Shown piece after piece: positions 47,565 to 55,976 of a DNA stretch of 64,000 nucleotides (position 1 is its first letter; each line of letters opens with the position of its first letter). A program made the position numbers and the translations under genes. Under the pieces are notes generated by a model. That model was not told the origin of the DNA and made no database searches. It saw only the letters and a list, made by a program, of their open reading frames with translations. Source of the stretch: Xanthomonas hydrangeae. GTDB lineage: Bacteria; Pseudomonadota; Gammaproteobacteria; Xanthomonadales; Xanthomonadaceae. The stretch spans positions 310,001 to 374,000 of the forward strand of contig LR990730.1 of NCBI GenBank assembly GCA_905142475.1. Reading direction: 5' to 3'.

Positions 47565-49283
47565 ATGTCGCGTTGCTCGCTTGTTGTGCTCGGTGTGATC
47601 GGTCTGCTGGCTCCGCTGCTGGGCAGTGCCGCCGATGGCGCGCCGCAACGCCTGTCGATTGCCGATGTGCAGGGCGAAGACACGCGTAGCCCCTACGACG
47701 GCCGCGTGGTGGAGGTCGAAGGTATCGTCACTGCCGATACCCGCATCGGCCTTGCCGGCCTGTTCGTGCAGCAGCCCGGGTTTGAGCCGCGGCGCTCGCA
47801 CGGCCTGTTCGTCACCGGCGCCGGCGATGCCGAGGTGGCAGCGGGTGATCGCGTGCGCGTCATCGGCACGGTGCGCGAAGTGTCGGCAGGCGGCGAGGCG
47901 AGCCTGACCACGGTGGATGCCAGCAATATCGAGCGGCTCGCCAGTGACCAGCCGGTACCGGTGCGTATGCTCAGCGGGCCGCCGGCGAACTGGGAAGCGC
48001 TCGAAGGCGAGCATGTGCGCATCGCTGCGTTGACGCTCAACGGCAGCGATCGCCTGGAGACTTACGGCGAGCTGGTCGCCGCCTTCGGTGGGCGCGTGTG
48101 GCAGCCGAGCGAAGTGGCCGCGACCGGCACTCCGGCTTTCACGCAGCTGGAGGCGGAGAACGCACGCCGCCGGGTGCTGCTGGACGATGCACGCAATGGC
48201 CGCAGTCCCAAAACGGTGGCCTATCTGCCTGCAGATGCGGTGTTGCGCACCGGCAGCCTGCTCAAGTCGGTGGATGGTATCGTCGACCAGCGCTACGACG
48301 GCAACTACCGCATCCAGGTGCTGAATCCGCTGACGCTGCCGGCGATGCCGACTGCAGTTACGCCGCAGGTCGGCGGCGATCTGCGTATCGCCTCGTTCAA
48401 TCTGGAGAACTTCTTCAACGGCAATGGCCGCGGCGGCGGGTTTCCGACCAAGCGCGGTGCGCGCACGCATGAGCAGTTCCAGGCGCAGCTGGCCAAGCTG
48501 GTGTCCACCATCGTGCCGTTGCGTGCCGACGTGGCCGCGTTGATGGAGCTGGAAAACGACGGCAACGGCGCCGATGCCGCAGTTGCGCAACTGGTGGCTG
48601 CGCTCAACGCTGCCGGCACCGACAAGGACTGGCAGTTCGTGGACACCGGCAGCGGCCCGGGCGATGACGCGATCCGGGTTGGCATCGTCTATCGCAGCAC
48701 CCAGGTCACCCCGGTCGGCAAGCCGGCCACGTTGACCGGCGGGCCGTTCGACAGCCACAGCCGTGTGCCGTTGGCGCAGGCGTTTCGCAGCACCCGCGGC
48801 GCGACCTTCGTGGTGGTTGCCAACCACTTCAAGTCCAAGGGGTGCGGCACCGCCAGCGGCGCCGATGCCGACCAGCGCGACGGCCAGGCTTGCTGGAACG
48901 CCACCCGCACCGAGTCGGCCAAGCGCCTGCACCAGTGGCTGCAGACCGACCCCACCGGCGCGCAGACCAAACTTGCCGTGCTGCTGGGCGACTTCAACGC
49001 CTACGCCATGGAGAGCCCGATGCGCAGCCTGCGGGCCAGCGGCTGGCAGGATGCGTTCGCGGTGGCCGGAGTGAAACAGCCTTACAGCTACGTCTACGAT
49101 GGCATGAGCGGGCGGCTGGATCACGCGCTGCTCAGCCCGGCGATGGCCAAGCAACTGCGCGGCGCGGTGGAATGGCATATCAACGCCGATGTCATGGACG
49201 ATGCCGGCTACGCCAAGCGCAACCTGGCCGGTCCGTGGCGCAGTTCCGACCACGACCCGGTGCTGCTGGGCTTTTCGCTGTAG
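47565..49283 (+). CDS. ExeM/NucH-type extracellular endonuclease
   Basis: A 572-residue secreted nuclease. A signal peptide (residues 1-22, LVVLGVIGLLAPLLGSA) is followed by an OB-fold-like domain (about 30-270, VVEVEGIVTADTRIGLAGLF) and then an endonuclease/exonuclease/phosphatase domain (about 275-572). Catalytic motifs include SFNLENFF, LMELENDG, ANHFKSKG, LGDFNAYAMESP and SSDHDPVLLGF. It probably degrades extracellular DNA after type II secretion. ATG 47565 is preferred over GTG 47559 because the GGAG site is nine bases before it. Confidence 0.9.
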   Translation: MSRCSLVVLGVIGLLAPLLGSAADGAPQRLSIADVQGEDTRSPYDGRVVEVEGIVTADTRIGLAGLFVQQPGFEPRRSHGLFVTGAGDAEVAAGDRVRVIGTVREVSAGGEASLTTVDASNIERLASDQPVPVRMLSGPPANWEALEGEHVRIAALTLNGSDRLETYGELVAAFGGRVWQPSEVAATGTPAFTQLEAENARRRVLLDDARNGRSPKTVAYLPADAVLRTGSLLKSVDGIVDQRYDGNYRIQVLNPLTLPAMPTAVTPQVGGDLRIASFNLENFFNGNGRGGGFPTKRGARTHEQFQAQLAKLVSTIVPLRADVAALMELENDGNGADAAVAQLVAALNAAGTDKDWQFVDTGSGPGDDAIRVGIVYRSTQVTPVGKPATLTGGPFDSHSRVPLAQAFRSTRGATFVVVANHFKSKGCGTASGADADQRDGQACWNATRTESAKRLHQWLQTDPTGAQTKLAVLLGDFNAYAMESPMRSLRASGWQDAFAVAGVKQPYSYVYDGMSGRLDHALLSPAMAKQLRGAVEWHINADVMDDAGYAKRNLAGPWRSSDHDPVLLGFSL

Positions 49284-49393
49284 CGCAAGCTGGCGTTCGA
49301 ATCCCGCTGCAGGCGCGTGCGCGATACGTGCTGTCTGCAACGTGTTTTCGCGCGCTGCTGTGCTGCCATTGAAAAAAGGCAGGCCGCGAGCAC

Positions 49394-49780
49394 CTAGTTC
49401 GCGCAATGCCCCGCGCGGCGACGTAGCCGCAGATTGACCAGGTGCGTGCTGGCCAGCAGCAGGCTGCCGGTCACCGTGATCGGGGTCTCCAGCGTGCCGC
49501 CGGCCACCCCGCTTGCGCCGAGTACCAGGCCGGCCAGTCCGAATGCCGCCAATGCCCACACCGGCGCGGGCAGTGCGTGTCGGCGATGGCTGCTCCACAG
49601 TGCGTAGCCGCTGAGCGGCACGGCGGCGGTGGCGAACACCACATGCACCCATTCGGCCCGGCTCCAGGCGCCTAGCAGCGGGAGTGCGGCGGCCAGCAGC
49701 GGCAGGGCCAGACAGTGCAGCAGACACAGGCTGGACAGCGCGATGGCCGAGCGATCCAGCACAGAAGCGGTAACGCGCAT
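49394..49780 (-). CDS. MerC-like membrane protein
   Basis: A 128-residue protein with four hydrophobic helices and a Cys-Leu-Leu-His-Cys motif (SLCLLHCLALPLL) in the first helix, the metal-binding pattern of MerC-domain proteins. MerC transports mercury, but many homologues lie near zinc-responsive genes. It is divergent from a CobW-like zinc chaperone with a strong Zur-like box between them, so a role in zinc uptake is more likely than mercury resistance; no other mer gene is present. Confidence 0.82.
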   Translation of the reverse strand: MRVTASVLDRSAIALSSLCLLHCLALPLLAAALPLLGAWSRAEWVHVVFATAAVPLSGYALWSSHRRHALPAPVWALAAFGLAGLVLGASGVAGGTLETPITVTGSLLLASTHLVNLRLRRRAGHCAN

Positions 49781-49798
49781 GGAGCGTGCCCTGTCGAG

Positions 49799-49821
49799 TA
49801 AATGTTATATAGTAACACTTC
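49799..49821. promoter_or_regulatory. Zur-like box between the merC-like and cobW-like genes
   Basis: The 23 bases beginning TAAATGTTATATAGTAAC match the gamma-proteobacterial Zur consensus GAAATGTTATA-N-TATAACATTTC at about 19 of 22 positions. The core TGTTA-TATAG-TAACA is a perfect inverted repeat. It lies 18 bases before the merC start and 20 before the cobW-like start, so it can control both. Confidence 0.78.
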
Positions 49822-49841
49822 ACTCCAGCCAGGCTCTCAGG

Positions 49842-51167
49842 ATGTCCCTGTCCCCCAAGCGCGATTCACGTCTTCCCGTCACCGTGCTGTCCGGCTTCCT
49901 TGGTGCCGGCAAGACCACCTTGCTCAACCGCATCCTGCATAACCGCGACGGCCTGCGCGTGGCGGTGATCGTCAACGACATGAGCGAGGTCAACATCGAC
50001 GCGCAGCTGGTACGCGACGGCGGCGCGGCCCTGCGACGCACCGAAGAAACGCTGGTGGAATTCAGCAATGGCTGCATCTGCTGCACGCTGCGCGACGATC
50101 TGCTGCAGGAAGTGCGGCGGTTGGCCGAGCAGAAGCGCTACGACTATCTGCTGATCGAATCGACCGGCATTGCCGAACCGATGCCGGTGGCGGCCACCTT
50201 CGCGGTGCGCGATGCCGACGGCTTCAGCCTGGCCGACATCGCCCGGCTCGACACCATGGTGACGGTGGTGGACGGCAGCCGCTTCCTGCAGGATTTCGGC
50301 TCGGCCGCCACCCTGGCCGAACTCGGTCAGCAAGCCGGCCCGGACGACACCCGCGGGCTGGTGCAGTTGCTGGGCGAGCAAGTGGAGTTCGCCGACGTGC
50401 TGGTGATCAGCAAGTGCGACCGGATCGATGCATCGCAGCTGCAACGTCTGCGCGCGGTATTGCGTGCGCTCAATCGAGAGGCGGCGATTGTGGATGCCAC
50501 GCATGGCGAGGTGCCGCTGCGCAGCTTGCTCGATACCGGGCGCTTCGATTTCACCCGTGCGCAGCTGGCGCCAGGCTGGATGCAGGAACTGCGCGGCCAG
50601 CACACGCCGGAGACCGAGGAATACGGCATCAGCAGTTTCGTGTACCGCGCGCGCCGGCCGTTCCATCCGCAGCGCTTCGCGCGGATGGTGCACAGCGGTC
50701 TGCCGCAGGTGATTCGCAGCAAGGGCTTTTTCTGGCTGGCCAGTCGCATGGATTGGGTTGGCGAGTTGTCCAGCGTAGGCGGTGCCACGCAAACCAACGC
50801 CGCCGGCTTCTGGTTCGCCGCGCGCCATCGTGTGGATGCGCACGCGATCGGCGAGCCGCTGCAGACCAGTATCACCCCGCTGCCGTACACCGACATTGGC
50901 TGGCAGCGTCAGCAGACCCAGTGCTGGACCGCGCCGCTGCCGCAATTGCACGAAGTAGGCGATGCCAGCGAATACGCCGCGATGCAGCGGCTATGGCATC
51001 CGCTATGGGGCGACCGCCGCCAGGAGCTGGCGGTGATCGGCGTGGACATGGATGCGCCGGGCACGCGCGCTGCGCTGGACGCGTGCCTGCTCAGCGATCA
51101 CGAACTACGCCAGGGCCCGGCGCAATGGCAACTACTGGATGATCCGTTTCCGCATTGGGAGCGGTGA
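49842..51167 (+). CDS. CobW/COG0523-family zinc metallochaperone GTPase
   Basis: A 441-residue G3E GTPase. Walker A is GFLGAGKT at residues 18-25, the metal-binding CICC is at 78-81 (NGCICCTLRDDL), and the GTP specificity motif SKCD is in VLVISKCDRID. The C-terminal domain (about 300-441) is the CobW-C beta fold. Given the Zur-like box just upstream and a divergent MerC-like gene, it is probably a zinc-starvation chaperone (ZigA/ZagA/YeiR-like) and not a cobalamin gene. ATG 49842 follows an AGG-type site; the open frame upstream crosses the Zur box. Confidence 0.9.
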   Translation: MSLSPKRDSRLPVTVLSGFLGAGKTTLLNRILHNRDGLRVAVIVNDMSEVNIDAQLVRDGGAALRRTEETLVEFSNGCICCTLRDDLLQEVRRLAEQKRYDYLLIESTGIAEPMPVAATFAVRDADGFSLADIARLDTMVTVVDGSRFLQDFGSAATLAELGQQAGPDDTRGLVQLLGEQVEFADVLVISKCDRIDASQLQRLRAVLRALNREAAIVDATHGEVPLRSLLDTGRFDFTRAQLAPGWMQELRGQHTPETEEYGISSFVYRARRPFHPQRFARMVHSGLPQVIRSKGFFWLASRMDWVGELSSVGGATQTNAAGFWFAARHRVDAHAIGEPLQTSITPLPYTDIGWQRQQTQCWTAPLPQLHEVGDASEYAAMQRLWHPLWGDRRQELAVIGVDMDAPGTRAALDACLLSDHELRQGPAQWQLLDDPFPHWER

Positions 51168-51336
51168 AGCGATTTGGTCCTACTGCCAAAGTCAGCCCGC
51201 CGGCAGCCCGTGTGTCATCGGCTACACGCTGCGCAAAACCTTTCGTGGCGTGCAGGATGCAAAACCACATGGGCGCCGACTGCTGTCGGCATCTGCGCTG
51301 ACCGCGTGGCTGCAGGGGCGTGCCGAGTTTCGACTC

Positions 51337-53181
51337 TCACAAATAACCATTGTCGATTGCCTCTTGATGATCGTTACGTTCTATGTCGTAGGACCGCTTA
51401 CGCTCTTGCGCTGTGGTTGGCATCAATGACATCTGTCGCGGCGCTCCAATTTTATGCAGATGGTTGTCTGTTTGCTCGGTGATATTCTTCAGAGAAACCA
51501 GATTCTTGTAGCCCTGCATCATGCGTCGAAGACGCACTATCCCGGGGGAGGGCATGGCGCCTTCTTCAAGGGACTCCAGGTACCGCTCGGCGAGCGCATA
51601 ATTCTTCTTCAACATATCTCCATCGATGTTCTTATTGATGAACTCCCATAACTTGGCGCTGTTGAAGTTCACCGCGACTGCGTTGTCCTTGACCCATGAC
51701 TTGGCGCTGTTGAAGTTCAACGCGACTGCGTTGTCCTTGGCTGTGGAGGGAAGCGCGATGGGTTTCGGTGCAGGAATGTCTTCAACTGGTGCGAGCACGG
51801 CCAATAATGTTTCGAGCTGAGGAACCCGGCCTTGCGATAGTGCGGGTGCGACCGGTACGAGCTGTGGTGTTGGCACGGTATGCTGCGGATGCTGCCTCTT
51901 ATCACGGCGCATTTGCTGGGGGAGGGGGGCTTGCAATTGCGTTGCCGAACGTGAATCAGACGCCGCGTGCTGCGAGCGCTGCCCATCAGAACGGCGCACA
52001 TTGTTGGAAGATGCCAGTTGCACTTTCCCGGCTTCCTTCAGGGCAAGCATGTTCTGGTAACCCTGCATCATGCGCTTCAGTTGGCGCATCTTGGCAGGCG
52101 GTGCGCCGCTTTCCTCCAGACTGTCCAGGCGCCGCGCTGCGCGCGTGTAAGATTTTTTCAGCACCTCTTCGTCAACAAACTGGAGTTGTTTCTCAAGCGA
52201 TTTCAACTCGCGCTGATTATGTTCCCTGGCAAACTGCGGTATCGCGCGGGTCGTGGCGTGTGGTGCAGAGATGTCTTGCATCGGTGCGAGTGCGGCCAAC
52301 AGTGTATTGAGCTCGCTGTCGCGGACTTCATTGCGCTTGGTGAGCAGCGCATAACGCTGCTCTATCACCTGCTCTTCTGCTGACGTTGCATCGCGATCCT
52401 CAACAAACAGCTGTTTGCTGATCTCGTTGTAGCGTTTGTTGATCTCCGCAAAATCCTGAGTCAAGCGGCGTAGCGAGGGTTGCCGTTCCATGCGCGCGCG
52501 CGGAGAGGCCACTGTCGACGACGCTGGCTCTACTGCAGGCGGCACAGATCGCGCGCTCCCCGCGTTGTGTCGCGGTTTCGGCTGCTGCGGGGTTTCGCGA
52601 TGCCTTGCGTTGGAAATGTACGCTTGCAATCCGTGTTCGGTGCGAGGTTGCTGCTGTGCCTGCTGCACATGCCCGGGTCCGGGCATGACCGGCGATGTCG
52701 CCAGTGGCGGAGAAACTATCGGGATAGGTGCCTGCTTGATCGGAGCTGGCCGCGGTATGGAAGCAGTCCGCTGTGGTTCCGGCCCCTTTGCGCGCGCTGG
52801 CCCGGTGGCCTGTGGAGCAGGCTGCTGCCGGCGTGCATCGACAACGAGCTGCGCGTCATGCCCTTGCGGTGGGCGATCCTGCGTGGCCACCTGTGTCACG
52901 TAAGGCCCGGGCGCAGCTGAGGTGCGCGTTGGCCGTAGCGCTGAGGAGCTCATGTGCATTGACGGCAGCTGCTTGCGCAAGGACTCGAATGATTTGCTCG
53001 CGGACGCAAGAAAGGCTTGGGTAGATGTTTTCGCCGCGCCCTGCGCTTTGCTGCGCTTGTGCGCTTGAGACAGCGGATGTTGCGTGGTCGTCTCAATGTG
53101 CTTTGTGGTCGTGGTCGAGGCGGGGCTGAGCGGTTCTGGAGCGACCCGATGGCGGCTGCTCGAAAACGGATTCAGGCGCAT
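51337..53181 (-). CDS. xopR: Type III effector of the XopR family, long paralogue
   Basis: A 614-residue, basic, Gln/Pro/Ser-rich protein beginning MRLNPFSSSR. Residues 1-235 look disordered; residues about 235-393 form a helical unit with EVRDSELNTLLAALAP and LDSLEESGAPPAKMRQLKRM; residues 455-567 repeat part of it (LETLLAVLAPVEDIPAP, YLESLEEGAMPS, RMMQGYKN). ATG 53181 follows AGGAG. A perfect PIP box and -10 lie upstream, so HrpX control is near certain. The place just after the CobW-like gene matches xopR of X. campestris as I recall it; XopR acts at the plant cortex and on actin. It is longer than the 400-440 residues usual for XopR. Confidence 0.78.
   Translation of the reverse strand: MRLNPFSSSRHRVAPEPLSPASTTTTKHIETTTQHPLSQAHKRSKAQGAAKTSTQAFLASASKSFESLRKQLPSMHMSSSALRPTRTSAAPGPYVTQVATQDRPPQGHDAQLVVDARRQQPAPQATGPARAKGPEPQRTASIPRPAPIKQAPIPIVSPPLATSPVMPGPGHVQQAQQQPRTEHGLQAYISNARHRETPQQPKPRHNAGSARSVPPAVEPASSTVASPRARMERQPSLRRLTQDFAEINKRYNEISKQLFVEDRDATSAEEQVIEQRYALLTKRNEVRDSELNTLLAALAPMQDISAPHATTRAIPQFAREHNQRELKSLEKQLQFVDEEVLKKSYTRAARRLDSLEESGAPPAKMRQLKRMMQGYQNMLALKEAGKVQLASSNNVRRSDGQRSQHAASDSRSATQLQAPLPQQMRRDKRQHPQHTVPTPQLVPVAPALSQGRVPQLETLLAVLAPVEDIPAPKPIALPSTAKDNAVALNFNSAKSWVKDNAVAVNFNSAKLWEFINKNIDGDMLKKNYALAERYLESLEEGAMPSPGIVRLRRMMQGYKNLVSLKNITEQTDNHLHKIGAPRQMSLMPTTAQERKRSYDIERNDHQEAIDNGYL
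51652..51740. repeat. 48-bp tandem duplication inside the long xopR gene
   Basis: CTTGGCGCTGTTGAAGTTCA starts at 51652 and again at 51700. Over the first 40 bases the two units differ at one position. In the protein this gives KDNAVALNFNSAKSWV followed by KDNAVAVNFNSAKLW (residues 482-512), an in-frame 16-residue duplication. Confidence 0.9.
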
Positions 53182-53209
53182 GACGAACTCCTGTGGGTCG
53201 TATGCGCAC

Positions 53210-53270
53210 ACAGTAGCGACCGCCTCCGATGGCGTGATGCAGGCTGCGAACCGGCGTCGCGCAAGCCGAA
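53210..53270 (-). promoter_or_regulatory. PIP box and -10 of the long xopR gene
   Basis: Minus-strand TTCGG (53270-53266), 15 bases, TTCGC (53250-53246) is a perfect plant-inducible-promoter box. Exactly 30 bases later TACTGT (53215-53210) fits the YANNNT -10. The start codon follows after 28 bases. This is the standard HrpX-dependent promoter layout. Confidence 0.93.
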
Positions 53271-53411
53271 ATGTCACTCTTCAATCGATGTGCACACCGC
53301 AGGCGATCGCCGCACTTGCAGGTGCCGTCCTCCGCTCGGCGTCGAGGTATCCAAAAACGTGGTCATGCATGTCCGTCGCCTTGCTTCCGCTGTTGGCGGA
53401 CTTCCTTCAGG

Positions 53412-54176
53412 TTATGTATCGGAGCCGACAGTCGTAGCCGCCAGGGTGCGGTAGCATTGCATGAGCCGTTGCAGTTTCAGGATCCGTTCGCATGGCGCAG
53501 CGCTTTCCTGCAAGCCATCCAGCTGCATTTCGGCATGCCTGAAGACCTCGGCCAGGCAGGTTGCGCGAGCCATCGCGTTCAATGCCAGCGATCGCACGTG
53601 AGCGCGCTGCATCGCATCGTTGTGCGTATTGGTCCGCTGGTCGGCTGTCGTGGTCGGGGCATCCACTTGCTCCAGCGGTGCAAGTGCTTGCAGCAGAAAC
53701 TCCAATTGACTGTCGCGTACCTGATTGCGCCGCGCCAATAGACGATTGCGTTGATCAAGCACGCGTTGTTCCTGCGGCATTGCCTGGCGCTCCTCAAGAA
53801 ACAAGCGCGTGGTGATGGCGTGGTATTGCGTGTTGAGTTGTATCAGACGGCGGTTCATGCCTTGCAACAGAGACCGCATTCCAGCGCGCGGTAATCGCGC
53901 AGCGCCTGGCGGTGATGCGTGGGACGCAACACCTGCCAAGCACGGCGATGATGGAAGCCAGGCCTGCGCTGCCTGTTGCTGCGTCCGTTGAAGCGCGCAG
54001 GCTGGTGCTTGCTCCTGTCGTGCGGCAGGTGAATGCCGCAAATTTACACCGCCAGCCGCCGCAGGCAGCCTGCGCGGTTGGGCAAACAGCCGCGACGTGC
54101 CTGAGCCGTAGGCACCGGTTGCATCTGCGGCAGCGCTCGTTGCCTGCCGTTCTTTCAACCAGGGATTCAGCCGCAT
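53412..54176 (-). CDS. XopR-family effector, short paralogue
   Basis: A 254-residue protein beginning MRLNPWLKER, clearly related to the long paralogue downstream. Residues 1-97 are Ala/Gln/Pro-rich; residues about 98-248 are a helical unit with RNQVRDSQLEFLLQALAP and LDGLQESAAP followed by LQRLMQCYRTL, aligned over their length with the first unit of the long protein. ATG 54176 is preceded by GGAG; an in-frame ATG four codons earlier has no better site. A perfect PIP box with correctly spaced -10 lies upstream. The two genes each have their own promoter and lie 230 bases apart, a tandem duplication. Confidence 0.8.
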   Translation of the reverse strand: MRLNPWLKERQATSAAADATGAYGSGTSRLFAQPRRLPAAAGGVNLRHSPAARQEQAPACALQRTQQQAAQAWLPSSPCLAGVASHASPPGAARLPRAGMRSLLQGMNRRLIQLNTQYHAITTRLFLEERQAMPQEQRVLDQRNRLLARRNQVRDSQLEFLLQALAPLEQVDAPTTTADQRTNTHNDAMQRAHVRSLALNAMARATCLAEVFRHAEMQLDGLQESAAPCERILKLQRLMQCYRTLAATTVGSDT

Positions 54177-54217
54177 GATCCACTCCAACCGGACGACAAG
54201 CCCTGTGTGTGGTCGCT

Positions 54218-54278
54218 ACGGTATCGAGCTTGTTTTACCGAACCCGGTACGCTGCGAACAAACGGCCCACTAACCGAA
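54218..54278 (-). promoter_or_regulatory. PIP box and -10 of the short xopR-family gene
   Basis: Minus-strand TTCGG (54278-54274), 15 bases, TTCGC (54258-54254) is a perfect PIP box. Exactly 30 bases later TACCGT (54223-54218) fits YANNNT. It uses the same half-site bases and the same spacing as the box of the neighbouring paralogue, and the ATG lies 41 bases beyond the -10. Confidence 0.93.
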
Positions 54279-54290
54279 CGGCTGATGTTT

Positions 54291-55163
54291 TCAAGCGGTG
54301 TACATGCCCCATGCAATGGCGGCGATCGCCGGGACCGCCAGCAGCAGGCCCACGCGTACGCGTGTACCGATACGCTCCTTGAACCCGAGCGCGCCCACCA
54401 GCAAGCCAAGGACGACCACGCCGATGTTCATGCTCGCAAAGACCGTAGCGGGGCTGTGCGGCAATGCTTGATGGGCGCGCACATAGCAAAAGATGTTGCC
54501 GAAATTGAGCATGCCCAGCAGCAGGCCGGCCACGACGTTGCGGCCGTCCATCCGCACGCCGCGTGTCCGGCGCAGACCCTGCAGCAGCGACATCAGGACG
54601 AAGGCGATGGCGAAGCACAGTGTGAGCGAGGTCAGCGACGACGTACCGGCCTGCGCGATGGTCTTGAGCAACAGATCGATCAGTGCAAAGCCCATCCACA
54701 CACCCAGTAGCCACAGCCACGCAGCCAAAGGTGCTGGCGCAGCGCGGTCGCGCGGATCTGCGCGTTGCACGATGCATACGATGGCCAGCAGGCCCATGCC
54801 CAGTCCAGTCAGCTTCCATCCGTTGAACGGTTCGCCGAACAGGGTGAAAGCCGCCGCCAACGACAGCAGCAACGACAAACGTTGTGCCATCTCGGTACGC
54901 ACGATGCCGGCAGTGGTCACGGCGCGCGCCAGCACCATGAAGATCGACGGCAACGCAACCGAAAGCGCCAGCAATGCTGGCCACGGTGTGGACGGCGCAC
55001 GCAGCGTGTCCAACGCAGGATCCAGCAACAGCCACGCCAGGACGGCAGCGGTGGCGTAGTTCCAGGTGATGGTCTGGGAAGCATCCAGGCGATAGCGCGG
55101 CACCAACTTGAGAAGCACCGACACCAGGACACTGCAAACAACGGCAAACAGCAGGAAATACAT
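54291..55163 (-). CDS. DMT/EamA-family transporter
   Basis: A 290-residue inner-membrane protein with about ten hydrophobic helices in two halves, the layout of EamA drug/metabolite transporters. The ATG at 55163 starts the first helix (MYFLLFAVVCSVLVSVLLKL). Conserved small residues at helix junctions (NFGNIFCYVRAHQALPHSPA, SMNIGVVVLGLLVG) fit the family. Substrate is unknown. It ends 14 bases before the PIP box of the effector gene. Confidence 0.83.
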   Translation of the reverse strand: MYFLLFAVVCSVLVSVLLKLVPRYRLDASQTITWNYATAAVLAWLLLDPALDTLRAPSTPWPALLALSVALPSIFMVLARAVTTAGIVRTEMAQRLSLLLSLAAAFTLFGEPFNGWKLTGLGMGLLAIVCIVQRADPRDRAAPAPLAAWLWLLGVWMGFALIDLLLKTIAQAGTSSLTSLTLCFAIAFVLMSLLQGLRRTRGVRMDGRNVVAGLLLGMLNFGNIFCYVRAHQALPHSPATVFASMNIGVVVLGLLVGALGFKERIGTRVRVGLLLAVPAIAAIAWGMYTA

Positions 55164-55229
55164 GGGCAACGCAACGAAGTGTGCAGGCAGGGCGATGAAC
55201 GCGGCCGGCGGGGCGGCTATTATGAGGGC

Positions 55230-55892
55230 ATGTCCAATCTCCCATTCCCCACCGAATCGGCTGCGTTGACGTTGGAGGGGCCGGTCGGCCCGCTCGATAT
55301 CGCGGTCGATCTGCCCGAGCCGGACGTCGCTGTGCAACCGGTCACCGCCATCGTCTGCCATCCGCTCTCCACCGAGGGGGGCAGCATGCACAACAAGGTC
55401 GTCACCATGGCCGCGCGCGCGTTGCGCGAGCTGGGCATCACCGTGGTGCGCTTCAATTTCCGCAGTGTCGGCACCTCGGCCGGCAGCTTCGATCATGGCA
55501 ACGGCGAGCAGGACGATCTGCGTGCGGTTGCCGCGTGGGTGCGCAGCCTACGCCCGGGCGACACGCTGTGGCTGGCCGGTTTCAGCTTCGGCGCCTACGT
55601 GTCGTTGCGCGCTGCCGGCTCGCTCGAACCGCAGGTGTTGATCTCGATCGCGCCGCCGGCCGGGCGCTGGGATTTCAGCGACATGCAGCCGCCTGCGCAC
55701 TGGTTGGTGATTCAGGGCGATGCCGATGAAATCGTCGACCCGCAGGCGGTCTACGACTGGCTGGACACGTTGGAGCAGCAACCCGAGCTGGTGCGCATGC
55801 CCGACACCAGCCACTTCTTCCACCGCAAATTGATCGACCTGCGCGGTGCGATCCAGCATGGTGTCCGGCGCTGGTTGCCGGCCGCAGTCTGA
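55230..55892 (+). CDS. Alpha/beta hydrolase (YfhR/esterase-like)
   Basis: A 220-residue hydrolase. It starts with GPVGPLDIAVDLP, has CHPLSTEGGSMHNKVV near the oxyanion region, FNFRSVGTSAGSFD, and the nucleophile elbow GFSFGAY. Asp in QGDADEIVDP and His in DTSHFFHRKL complete the triad. Such small cytosolic esterases act on unknown acyl substrates. It is divergent from the transporter gene (66 bases between starts) and precedes zapE. Confidence 0.85.
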   Translation: MSNLPFPTESAALTLEGPVGPLDIAVDLPEPDVAVQPVTAIVCHPLSTEGGSMHNKVVTMAARALRELGITVVRFNFRSVGTSAGSFDHGNGEQDDLRAVAAWVRSLRPGDTLWLAGFSFGAYVSLRAAGSLEPQVLISIAPPAGRWDFSDMQPPAHWLVIQGDADEIVDPQAVYDWLDTLEQQPELVRMPDTSHFFHRKLIDLRGAIQHGVRRWLPAAV

Positions 55893-55976
55893 CCGCGGCA
55901 TGGCCCACGCACAGGCGTATCGCTCTGCGACGCGCCGTTAAGCGGGCTTGGCAGCAGCCGGCCCGCGGAGAACACG

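Noticed and set aside
49394..49780. Mercury resistance by MerC
   Set aside because: No merR, merT, merP or merA is present, and the Zur-like box and CobW neighbour point to zinc.
47505..49823. A 772-codon minus-strand frame opposite the nuclease gene
   Set aside because: It is antisense to a gene with clear catalytic motifs and signal peptide, and contains no conserved features itself.
49842..51167. Cobalamin biosynthesis CobW
   Set aside because: No other cob gene is nearby, while the Zur-like box and the CICC motif fit the zinc-chaperone branch of the family.
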